A stretch of DNA of 64,000 bases, taken from positions 1 to 64,000 of the forward strand of contig CAMNDJ010000003.1 of NCBI GenBank assembly GCA_946535225.1, in the 5' to 3' direction. Below, piece by piece: positions 1 to 8,455 of this stretch. The notes beneath the pieces are model-generated. The model made no database searches and had not been told where the DNA came from. It was given only the letters and a program-made list of their open reading frames with translations. Positions within the stretch are counted from its first letter, which is position 1; the number at the start of each line of letters is the position of its first letter. The DNA comes from an uncultured Lachnospiraceae bacterium. Lineage in GTDB: Bacteria > Bacillota > Clostridia > Lachnospirales > Lachnospiraceae. Position numbers and translations under genes: made by a program.

Positions 1-2
1 TC

Positions 3-224
3 AATCGTGAATTAATTAGTGAGCTGGAGAGCCAAATAGAGGGTAATACGATAAATGCCCCGTATGTCGACGTTTCTGCTAATCTTGCACCCTTAAATTA
101 TGATGAGATAGATTATCTGAATGCAGGTGTTGACTGAAGCAGGGAAGTCAGCTTTGAAGGCTACTTAAACCTGTATGATCCGAGGTTTGTATATGAGGAT
201 GCAGGGAGTAAGGACAGGAAATGA
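3..224 (+). pseudogene. 3' end of a gene that starts upstream of the window; frame is open except for one in-frame TGA at 135-137, and it ends in an ATGA overlap with the next GT gene
   Basis: Frame from nt 3: NRELISELESQIEGNTINAPYVDVSANLAPLNYDEIDYLNAGVD*SREVSFEGYLNLYDPRFVYEDAGSKDRK*. The final TGA (222-224) overlaps the ATG at 221. Confidence 0.45.
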
Positions 225-1189
225 ACACGACCGTTATAATCCCCAATTACAACGGAATAGGGTTTTTGCGTGACTGCATAGACAGTCTTAAGGGATCGGA
301 AGATAAAGACTTTAAGATCATTGTGGTCGATGACGGTTCTACGGACGGAAGTAAAGAGCTCATAAAGAATGAGTTCCCTGACGTTCGACTTCTTGAACAT
401 GAGACAAACAGAGGGTTCGCATCAGCCGTAAATACCGGTATAAGAGCAGCAGATACGGAATTTGTACTCCTTCTTAACAATGACACGGTCGTAAGAAAGC
501 ATTTTGTGCGGAATATGGAGCGTGCCATTATGTCTGATGGCCGTGTTTTCAGTGCGAGTGCCAGGATGCTTAGGTTTGACGATCCGGATATCATGGACGG
601 AGCGGGAGACTATTACTGTGCGCTTGGCTGGGCTTTTGCATACGGCAAGGGCAAAAAGGCATCAAAGTACGACAGCTCCAGAGAGATATTCAGTTCGTGC
701 GCGGGTGCGGCCATCTACAGACGGGAAAAACTCATCGAACTCGGACTTTTCGATGAGAGACACTTCGCCTATCTTGAAGATGTGGATATCGGATACAGGG
801 CAAGGCTTTCGGGGCTTAAGAACGTATATGTACCGGATGCGGAAGTATTGCATGTCGGGAGCGGGTTCTCAGGGTCAAGATACAATGAGTTTAAGGTGAG
901 ACTCAGCAGCAGGAACAGTACATATATCATATGCAAGAATATGCCGATATTGCAGCAGCTTATCAATCTTCCGTTCTTTATCATAGGTTTCGGGATAAAA
1001 TGGCTGTTCTTCTGCCTGAAAGGATACGGCGGACTGTATCTTAAGGGTATATTCTCGGGGATAGCCTACGGCTACAGTGCCGAAGGCAGAGCTCACAGGG
1101 TAAGGTTTACTGCAGATAAGATCGGCAACTGTTTTGCCATACAGCTGCGTTTATGGGCCGGCATTGTACTTTGGGCCGGATTATTGTAA
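221..1189 (+). CDS. glycosyltransferase family 2
   Basis: N-terminal VIIPNYNG...IIVVDDGSTDGS and LLLNNDT motifs of GT-A family 2 enzymes. Confidence 0.93.
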   Translation: MNTTVIIPNYNGIGFLRDCIDSLKGSEDKDFKIIVVDDGSTDGSKELIKNEFPDVRLLEHETNRGFASAVNTGIRAADTEFVLLLNNDTVVRKHFVRNMERAIMSDGRVFSASARMLRFDDPDIMDGAGDYYCALGWAFAYGKGKKASKYDSSREIFSSCAGAAIYRREKLIELGLFDERHFAYLEDVDIGYRARLSGLKNVYVPDAEVLHVGSGFSGSRYNEFKVRLSSRNSTYIICKNMPILQQLINLPFFIIGFGIKWLFFCLKGYGGLYLKGIFSGIAYGYSAEGRAHRVRFTADKIGNCFAIQLRLWAGIVLWAGLL

Positions 1190-1245
1190 AATAGTGGGAT
1201 AGTGTGTTGATGACAGATCATTTATCTTCTGCAGGGGAGTGAACG

Positions 1246-2649
1246 ATGATCAAGGATAATCAGAAGTATTTCAACAGATTACAGGTACTGTTGGATGCCA
1301 TAGTTGTAGCCGGTTCGTATCTGATAAGCTGGTGGCTCAAGTTTGAGGGTCCGTTGGCTGATTCAAATGCCGGTGCCTATACGATGCAATTCTATTTCTC
1401 GGCGCTGTATTTCCTGGTGCCGGGTTATCTTGTGTTATATTATCTCAACAATATGTATACTCCCAAGCGTACAAGAAGGATCGAGACCGAGATCACACAG
1501 GTTTTTGCATCCAACATAGCCGGAGTTTTCATCTTCCTTGTATGTATAGCCATATTCAAGATAAGTGATTTCTCGCGAGGCCTTATCGTTATCTTCTCAC
1601 TGATCTGCGCCTTCCTTATGATACTTGAGAGGCTCGTGATAAGATGGGTGTTAAGCCATATAAGGAGCAGAGGATATAATGTCAAGCACATTATCTTAGT
1701 AGGATATTCGAGAGCGGCCGAGGAGTATATAAGCCGAATCAAGGCCAATCCCCAGTGGGGATATGTCGTAAGAGGGATATTGGATGACAAGGTTCCCAGA
1801 GGAACCCAGTATAAGGGAGTCAAGGTGATCGGTACCATAGACAACCTAAGCATGATCCTGCCTGTAAGCGACCTTGATGAGATAGCCGTTACTCTTTCTT
1901 TGTCTGATTATGACAGACTCGAGGAACTTGTGGGAATGTGTGAGAAATCCGGAGTCCATACCAAGTTTATCCCGGATTATAACAGCCTGATCCCCAACAA
2001 GCCGTACACAGAGGACTTAAACGGTCTTCCGGTCATCAACATAAGATACATACCGCTTACCAATACGTTCAATGCCATTGTTAAGAGGCTTTTTGACATA
2101 GTGAGTTCGCTGGCGGCACTCATTATCCTTTCGCCCTTCTTGTTGATCGTGGCGATCATCATCAAGTGCACGAGTAAGGGACCCGTGATATTCAAACAGG
2201 AGAGAATTGGTTTACATAATAAACCGTTCAATATGTATAAGTTCCGTACCATGTATGTCCAGGATACGGAAGAAGAAGTCAAGGCATGGACTACCAGGAA
2301 CGATCCCAGAGTCACCAAGGTCGGGAAGTTTTTCAGGCGTACCAGTATAGATGAGCTGCCTCAGCTTTTTAATATCCTTAAAGGAGATATGAGCGTTGTC
2401 GGGCCAAGACCCGAGCGGCCGCAGTTTGTAGAGAAATTCAGGGAGGAGATCCCCAGATACATGATCAAGCACCAGGTAAGGCCGGGCCTTACGGGATGGG
2501 CTCAGATCAATGGATTCAGGGGAGATACGTCCATACGTAAGAGGATCGACTACGATATTTATTATATCGAGAACTGGTCATTCGGATTTGATATCAAGAT
2601 AATCTTCTTAACGGTGTTCAGAGGATTTATCAACGAAAACGCATATTAA
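1246..2649 (+). CDS. undecaprenyl-phosphate sugar phosphotransferase (WcaJ/WbaP-type exopolysaccharide initiating enzyme)
   Basis: N-terminal TM helices; C-terminal KRLFDIVSS...GPVIFKQERIG...KFRTM...DELPQLFNILKGDMSVVGPRPERP...RPGLTGWAQ. Confidence 0.95.
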   Translation: MIKDNQKYFNRLQVLLDAIVVAGSYLISWWLKFEGPLADSNAGAYTMQFYFSALYFLVPGYLVLYYLNNMYTPKRTRRIETEITQVFASNIAGVFIFLVCIAIFKISDFSRGLIVIFSLICAFLMILERLVIRWVLSHIRSRGYNVKHIILVGYSRAAEEYISRIKANPQWGYVVRGILDDKVPRGTQYKGVKVIGTIDNLSMILPVSDLDEIAVTLSLSDYDRLEELVGMCEKSGVHTKFIPDYNSLIPNKPYTEDLNGLPVINIRYIPLTNTFNAIVKRLFDIVSSLAALIILSPFLLIVAIIIKCTSKGPVIFKQERIGLHNKPFNMYKFRTMYVQDTEEEVKAWTTRNDPRVTKVGKFFRRTSIDELPQLFNILKGDMSVVGPRPERPQFVEKFREEIPRYMIKHQVRPGLTGWAQINGFRGDTSIRKRIDYDIYYIENWSFGFDIKIIFLTVFRGFINENAY

Positions 2650-2685
2650 GGATCCGGTTATCGGATCTTAAGAGGAGATGAAAAA

Positions 2686-3915
2686 ATGTCGGACAGAAGA
2701 TATGATTCGGACAGAAGGGACCGATATTACGACGAATATGACAGACCTTCAAGGTCTCAGAACAGTCGAGGTGGGAGCGGTCGAAGCTCTAACGGAAATG
2801 CACGAAGGAGCTCGGGAAGATCGGGTGATGAAGCCAGAAGGAGAGCCGCTGCACAAGCCAAGAGAAGAGCCAAGAAAAGACGCAGGATCATCCTGCTTGT
2901 TTTTGAGCTTGTCGTATTATTAGGTCTTGTCGGAGTGGTATGGGCCGTAAGAAAAGGTACATCCATTCAGAAGGTCAGCATCAACGAAGAGAATATCGTT
3001 ATCAACGAGAATGTTGCAACGAGTGAGGTCTTAAAGGGCTACAAGAACATCGCACTTTTCGGTGTGGATGCCAGAGACAAGTCGCTTGGCAAGGGCAACA
3101 GATCGGATACCATAATCATCGCATCCATTAACGAGGATACCGGTGAAGTACGTCTGTGTTCGGTGTTCAGAGATACTTACCTTAATCTGGGTAACGATAC
3201 ATACAATAAGTGTAATGCGGCCTATGCCAAGGGCGGTCCCGAGCAGGCTATCAACATGCTCAACATGAATCTTGACCTTAATATAACTGACTATGTTACG
3301 GTCGGATTTACGGGGCTTACCAAGATAGTTGATGCATTAGGCGGCGTAGAGGTCGACGTTCACGATAATGAGATAGACCACCTTAACAACTACCAGATCA
3401 GTATGGTGGGCAAGTCCGATGATGACAAGGTCTTTTATGCAACGGAAGGCAAGGATTATACTGCGGTGACAAGCGCAGGATTACAGAAACTCAACGGACT
3501 TCAGGCTACGGCATACTGCAGGATCAGATATGTCGGCGATGATTTCCAGAGAGCACAGAGACAGAGATATGTACTTACTCAGTGTGTGGAGACGGCCAAG
3601 AACTCTTCTCCGAAGGAACTGGCTGCTGCTTATGACGGAGTCAAGGATTACATATCAACTTCACTTGATTATGATGAGATAATCGAACTGATGGGCAGGA
3701 TCGGCAGATATAAGATCGTGGCGGATGATGGCTTCCCGTTCGAGAGCAACCGCGCTACAGGCAAGGTGGGATCGAAGGGTTCGTGCGTTATACCCGTCAA
3801 TCTTGAGCAGAATGTTGTGATGCTCCAGCAATTCCTCTTTGATGATACGGATTACGTTCCCTCAGAAGAGGTTAAGAACTACAGCAGCAAGATATCTGCG
3901 GATACAGGGTATTAA
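2686..3915 (+). CDS. LytR-CpsA-Psr (LCP) family cell-wall glycopolymer ligase
   Basis: Basic N-terminus, one TM, then ALFGVDARD...RSDTIIIASIN...SVFRDTYL...YRRI/CRIRYVGDDFQRAQRQR motifs. Confidence 0.94.
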   Translation: MSDRRYDSDRRDRYYDEYDRPSRSQNSRGGSGRSSNGNARRSSGRSGDEARRRAAAQAKRRAKKRRRIILLVFELVVLLGLVGVVWAVRKGTSIQKVSINEENIVINENVATSEVLKGYKNIALFGVDARDKSLGKGNRSDTIIIASINEDTGEVRLCSVFRDTYLNLGNDTYNKCNAAYAKGGPEQAINMLNMNLDLNITDYVTVGFTGLTKIVDALGGVEVDVHDNEIDHLNNYQISMVGKSDDDKVFYATEGKDYTAVTSAGLQKLNGLQATAYCRIRYVGDDFQRAQRQRYVLTQCVETAKNSSPKELAAAYDGVKDYISTSLDYDEIIELMGRIGRYKIVADDGFPFESNRATGKVGSKGSCVIPVNLEQNVVMLQQFLFDDTDYVPSEEVKNYSSKISADTGY

Positions 3916-3963
3916 AGAACGCGGATACTGTACGCTAAGAGAGCGATCTTAAGAGGACAGACC

Positions 3964-4890
3964 ATGACGGATGTGATCATTCCCACATACAAGCCTACGG
4001 TTGAACTGCTTGATACTCTGGATATGTTAAACAGGCAGAGTGTCAGACCGGATAAGATCATCATAATGGATACGGTGTCCGGACAGCAGGACACCGCGGC
4101 TGAACTCATCGGATCGTCTGATAGAGGATCAGAGATCCCTGTTGAGATCCATACGGTGGATAAGTCTGAGTTCGATCACGGCCATACGCGCAATCTCGGA
4201 GCACGATATTCTGATGCTGATATAATGATCTTTATGACTCAGGATGCGGTCCCGGCGGATGAAGGCTTCATAGAGGCTTTGATAAGGCCGCTTGAAGATG
4301 AGACCATAGCCGTAAGTTACGCCAGACAGCTTCCCAAGACTGACTGCACACCCGAGGAGAGATTTACCAGAGCCTTCAATTATCCGGATATTTCCCTTGT
4401 TAAAAGTGAGAGCGACTTAGACAGATTAGGCATCAAGACATTTTTCTGTTCCAATGTGAGCTGCGCCTATGACAGGAAGGTCTTTGATTCTCTCGGCGGA
4501 TTCACGGATAAGACGATATTCAACGAGGATATGATATACGCATGTGCAGTCATTAAGGCGGGATACAAGATCTCATATACAGCCGATGCAAGAGTATACC
4601 ACTCTCATAATTATACAGCCGGGGAGCAGTTTAAACGTAATGTGGATATAGGGATATCCCAGGCGCTTCACCCCGAAGTGTTTGAAGGTCTTTCATCGGA
4701 ATCAGAGGGAAAGAAACTGGTACTGGCTACGATAAAAGAACTTAAGGCGGGTGGCCATTCGGGCCGTATACCCGGATATGTATGGATGATAATCTGCAGA
4801 TACGCAGGCTTTCTGACAGGTAAGAAATATAAGAGTTTACCGAAGGGATTCATTAAGAAGGTATCCATGAATCCCGGATTTTTTAAATAG
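3964..4890 (+). CDS. glycosyltransferase family 2 (rhamnosyltransferase-like)
   Basis: DVIIPTYKP...DHGHTRNLGA...FMTQDAVP motifs. Confidence 0.88.
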   Translation: MTDVIIPTYKPTVELLDTLDMLNRQSVRPDKIIIMDTVSGQQDTAAELIGSSDRGSEIPVEIHTVDKSEFDHGHTRNLGARYSDADIMIFMTQDAVPADEGFIEALIRPLEDETIAVSYARQLPKTDCTPEERFTRAFNYPDISLVKSESDLDRLGIKTFFCSNVSCAYDRKVFDSLGGFTDKTIFNEDMIYACAVIKAGYKISYTADARVYHSHNYTAGEQFKRNVDIGISQALHPEVFEGLSSESEGKKLVLATIKELKAGGHSGRIPGYVWMIICRYAGFLTGKKYKSLPKGFIKKVSMNPGFFK

Positions 4891-4939
4891 AACACATCAA
4901 ACCACTTAAGGCTTTAAAGGCTTTGGAAGGAGGATCCGT

Positions 4940-6808
4940 ATGTGCGGAATAGTAGGTTATATAGGAAAAGAGCAGGCAGCTCCCATATTGTTAGAGGGTC
5001 TGTCTAAGCTTGAATACAGAGGTTATGATTCTGCGGGACTGGCTGTCAGATCTGCTGACGGCAAGGTACGTGTGGTCAAGGCCAAGGGAAGGCTTAAAGT
5101 GCTTGCCGAGAAGACCAATGACGGCAAGTCTCTAAGCGGGACCATAGGTATCGGACACACCAGATGGGCGACACACGGTGAGCCTTCCGAGATCAATGCA
5201 CATCCTCATCTTTCTTCTGCGGAAGGAGCAAAGGGCGGTGACGATCCGGATGCCAATGTTGTGGGTGTTCATAACGGTATAATAGAGAATTATCAGGAGC
5301 TCAAAGACAAGCTCCTTCGTCATGACTATCAGTTCTATTCACAGACTGATACCGAAGTAGCGATCAAACTTGTGGATTATTATTACAATAAGTACGGCAT
5401 AGGTCCTATCGATGCCATAGCCAAGACCATGGTACGTATACGCGGTTCCTATGCGCTCGTTATGATGTTTAAGGAGCGCCCTGATGAGATATGGGTAGCG
5501 CGTAAGGATTCTCCCATGGTGATAGGAGTTGAAAACGGAGAGACCTTCGTAGCATCCGATGTACCTGCGATCCTTAAGTACACAAGGAATGTATACTATA
5601 TAGGCAATCAGGAGATGGCATGCTTAAAGGCCGGAGAAGTGCACTTCTATAACCTTGACGGTGATGAGATACAGAAGGAAAAGGTGGCCATAGAGTGGGA
5701 TGCCGAGTCCGCAGAGAAGGGCGGATATGAGCATTTCATGATGAAGGAGATCCACGAGCAGCCCAAAGCCGTGGAAGATACCATAAATGCCTATATAAAG
5801 GGTGATAAGACAGACTTAAGCGAATCAGGACTTACCGATGAAGAGATAGAGAAGATCGAGCGTATCTTTATCGTAGCCTGCGGATCGGCATGGCATGTGG
5901 GAATGGTCTCACAGTATGTCATCGAAGATATGACGGGAATTCCCGTAAGAGTTGAGCTCGCATCCGAATTCAGATACAGAAAGCCTATAATAGGCGAAAA
6001 TGACCTTGTGATCGTGATCTCCCAGTCAGGTGAGACTGCCGACTCTCTGGCAGCCTTAAGAGAAGCCAAAAACAAGGGGGCGATGACTCTTGGCATAGTG
6101 AATGTGGTGGGTTCTTCCATCGCAAGAGAGGCGGAGCATGTTCTGTATACCCTGGCCGGACCCGAGATAGCGGTCGCTACGACCAAGGCTTACAGCACAC
6201 AGCTCATCGTTTGTTATATCCTCGCTATGCATATAGGAAGGATAAAAGGGATCCTTGATAAGAAGGTCATTGATGAGTATACGGCGGAGCTTAAGACTAT
6301 TCCCGATAAGATAAGCAAGATCTTAACGGATAAGGAGCGTTTGCAGTGGTTCGCGGCCAAGTATGCCAATGCGCAGGATGTGTTCTTCGTCGGAAGGGGT
6401 ATAGATTATGCCGTATCCTTAGAGGGCAGTCTTAAGATGAAGGAGATATCTTACATTCATTCGGAGGCATATGCCGCAGGAGAGCTTAAACACGGTACTA
6501 TCAGTCTTATAGAGGACGGTATTCTTGTCATAGGAGTCCTTACACAGAATGATCTCTATGAGAAGACGATAAGCAATATGGTAGAGTGTAAGGCCAGGGG
6601 TGCATTCTTAATGGGTCTTACGACATACGGCCATTACGAGATAGAAGATACTGTGGATTTTGCGGTATATGTGCCCAAGATAGAAGAGCATTTTGCGGCA
6701 TCGCTTGCGGTGATCCCGCTTCAGTTACTGGGCTATTACATAAGCGTTGCCAAGGGCCTTGATGTGGACAAGCCTCGTAATCTGGCCAAGTCAGTGACAG
6801 TTGAGTAA
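4940..6808 (+). CDS. glmS: glutamine--fructose-6-phosphate aminotransferase (isomerizing)
   Basis: MCGIVGYIG N-terminus with catalytic Cys, two SIS domains, C-terminal DKPRNLAKSVTVE. Confidence 0.98.
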   Translation: MCGIVGYIGKEQAAPILLEGLSKLEYRGYDSAGLAVRSADGKVRVVKAKGRLKVLAEKTNDGKSLSGTIGIGHTRWATHGEPSEINAHPHLSSAEGAKGGDDPDANVVGVHNGIIENYQELKDKLLRHDYQFYSQTDTEVAIKLVDYYYNKYGIGPIDAIAKTMVRIRGSYALVMMFKERPDEIWVARKDSPMVIGVENGETFVASDVPAILKYTRNVYYIGNQEMACLKAGEVHFYNLDGDEIQKEKVAIEWDAESAEKGGYEHFMMKEIHEQPKAVEDTINAYIKGDKTDLSESGLTDEEIEKIERIFIVACGSAWHVGMVSQYVIEDMTGIPVRVELASEFRYRKPIIGENDLVIVISQSGETADSLAALREAKNKGAMTLGIVNVVGSSIAREAEHVLYTLAGPEIAVATTKAYSTQLIVCYILAMHIGRIKGILDKKVIDEYTAELKTIPDKISKILTDKERLQWFAAKYANAQDVFFVGRGIDYAVSLEGSLKMKEISYIHSEAYAAGELKHGTISLIEDGILVIGVLTQNDLYEKTISNMVECKARGAFLMGLTTYGHYEIEDTVDFAVYVPKIEEHFAASLAVIPLQLLGYYISVAKGLDVDKPRNLAKSVTVE

Positions 6809-6861
6809 TGGTCTCAAAATCTACACATTTAAAACACAATTTGGACACAATTGGGGGATAT

Positions 6862-6891
6862 ATTGTTTCTCAGAAACTGGGAAGAAACAAT
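6862..6891 (+). promoter_or_regulatory. perfect 9-bp inverted repeat (ATTGTTTCT-N12-AGAAACAAT) in the 5' region of the HtrA gene
   Basis: Seen directly; not followed by a T-tract. Confidence 0.6.
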
Positions 6892-6914
6892 AGATAATAC
6901 GGGAGGTAATCATC

Positions 6915-8438
6915 ATGGAAGACAACAGAGAAGAACAGGGCGGTATTTATTCATCAAGGCATTATGACTACACTGCCGGAGAAGATAAAGCAACATATAC
7001 CACGGGAAGTACACCGGGAAGCTCGCCATATTACAGCAGACCGAATATGAGTGCCGGTTCAGACAGCGGAAACGGCAGGCCTAAGATAGACAGATCAAGA
7101 CCCGAACCCGATACATTCGGCACGGATAAGCCCAGAAAGAGCAAGGGTGGTGCGGGAAGAGTCTTCGGTAAGGTGTTCGCCACGATCGGCTTGGGTATCT
7201 TGTTTGGACTTGCAGCAGGTGCCACGATGTTTTTCCTTAACAAGGCAGATGTAACGACTAAGATCGAAGAGCAGGCTCCCGCCATCAGTGAACAGCAGGC
7301 CGGAAATACTGACAATACTGCCAAGTCAGACAACAAGAAAGTTAAAGATGCCAATGACGAGGATACACAGATACCCGGAGACGCATTCATTTCGTCGGAG
7401 ATAGAATCGGATATGGATGATTCGGCGAAGATAATCGTTACAGACGTATCTGAAATGGTGGATGACACGATGCCCGCCATCGTATCCATAACAGGCAAAT
7501 ATATCATAACGGGCCAGAGCTTCTGGGGTCAGACTTATTCCGAAGAGACTGACGGAAGCGGGTCAGGCATAATCATCGCTCAGGATGATTCAAGACTCTA
7601 TATCGCGACCAACAATCATGTTGTAGAGGACAGTGAGAGCCTTCAGGTTCAGTTCATAGACGGCAAGACGGCGGAAGCTTCCATAAAGGGAACGGATGCA
7701 GACATGGATCTGGCTGTTATAATGGTGGATCTTGATGATCTTGAAGATGATACGATGGACGCCATCAAGGTAGCAAAACTCGGCAATTCCGACGATATCA
7801 ATATCGGTGAGCCGGCGGTTGTGATAGGTAACTCATTAGGATACGGACAGACCGTTACATACGGAGTCATAAGCGCCAAAGACAGAACACTTGAGATGGA
7901 TGACGGCACGGTATCCAAAGGGCTGATCCAGACGGATGCAGCTATAAATCCCGGTAATTCGGGTGGTGCACTGCTCAATATAGCCGGTGAGGTGATAGGG
8001 ATAAGCTCCAGCAAGATCGGCGGAGCGACTGTAGACGGAGTAGGATTTGCCATTCCGATCACATCTGCTGAGCCTATCTTAAGCGATATAGTAGAGAGAG
8101 TCGAGAGGACAAAAGTAGCGGACAGCAAGCAGGGATACTTAGGGATCGGAGGACAGACCGTTACCGAGGAAGTATCCAATATGTACGGACTGCCTGTCGG
8201 TGTGCTGGTAAGGCAGGTCTATGAAGGAACAGGCGCCGCGGAAAGCGGTCTTGAACAGGGTGATGTGATAACCGCAGTCGGCGGGACGAAGATAGAGTCC
8301 ATGGAAGATCTGAGAGAAGAACTGCAGTATTATTCCAAGGATGATGTGGTAGAGGTTACGGTATCCAGACTTGAAGGAGGACTGTATTCGGATATCACAC
8401 TGGACGTGAGACTTGTAGATAAGAAGGCGTTGGAGTAA
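6915..8438 (+). CDS. HtrA/DegP-type membrane-anchored trypsin-like serine protease with PDZ domain
   Basis: One TM; NNHVVEDSE, DLAVI, GNSGGALLN catalytic motifs; C-terminal PDZ (GLEQGDVITAVGG). Confidence 0.95.
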   Translation: MEDNREEQGGIYSSRHYDYTAGEDKATYTTGSTPGSSPYYSRPNMSAGSDSGNGRPKIDRSRPEPDTFGTDKPRKSKGGAGRVFGKVFATIGLGILFGLAAGATMFFLNKADVTTKIEEQAPAISEQQAGNTDNTAKSDNKKVKDANDEDTQIPGDAFISSEIESDMDDSAKIIVTDVSEMVDDTMPAIVSITGKYIITGQSFWGQTYSEETDGSGSGIIIAQDDSRLYIATNNHVVEDSESLQVQFIDGKTAEASIKGTDADMDLAVIMVDLDDLEDDTMDAIKVAKLGNSDDINIGEPAVVIGNSLGYGQTVTYGVISAKDRTLEMDDGTVSKGLIQTDAAINPGNSGGALLNIAGEVIGISSSKIGGATVDGVGFAIPITSAEPILSDIVERVERTKVADSKQGYLGIGGQTVTEEVSNMYGLPVGVLVRQVYEGTGAAESGLEQGDVITAVGGTKIESMEDLREELQYYSKDDVVEVTVSRLEGGLYSDITLDVRLVDKKALE

Positions 8439-8455
8439 GCACCGAAAGGGAATAT

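Noticed and set aside
504-899. 131-aa plus-strand ORF inside the first GT2 gene
   Set aside because: Alternative frame of a well-supported glycosyltransferase gene.
2678-2923. 81-aa plus-strand ORF overlapping the start of the LCP gene
   Set aside because: Alternative frame of the Arg/Ser-rich LCP N-terminus; the LCP frame has the SD and conserved motifs.
6841-6866. TTGGAC/TATTGT as the HtrA promoter
   Set aside because: Spacer is only 14 nt, too short for a standard sigma-A promoter; not called.
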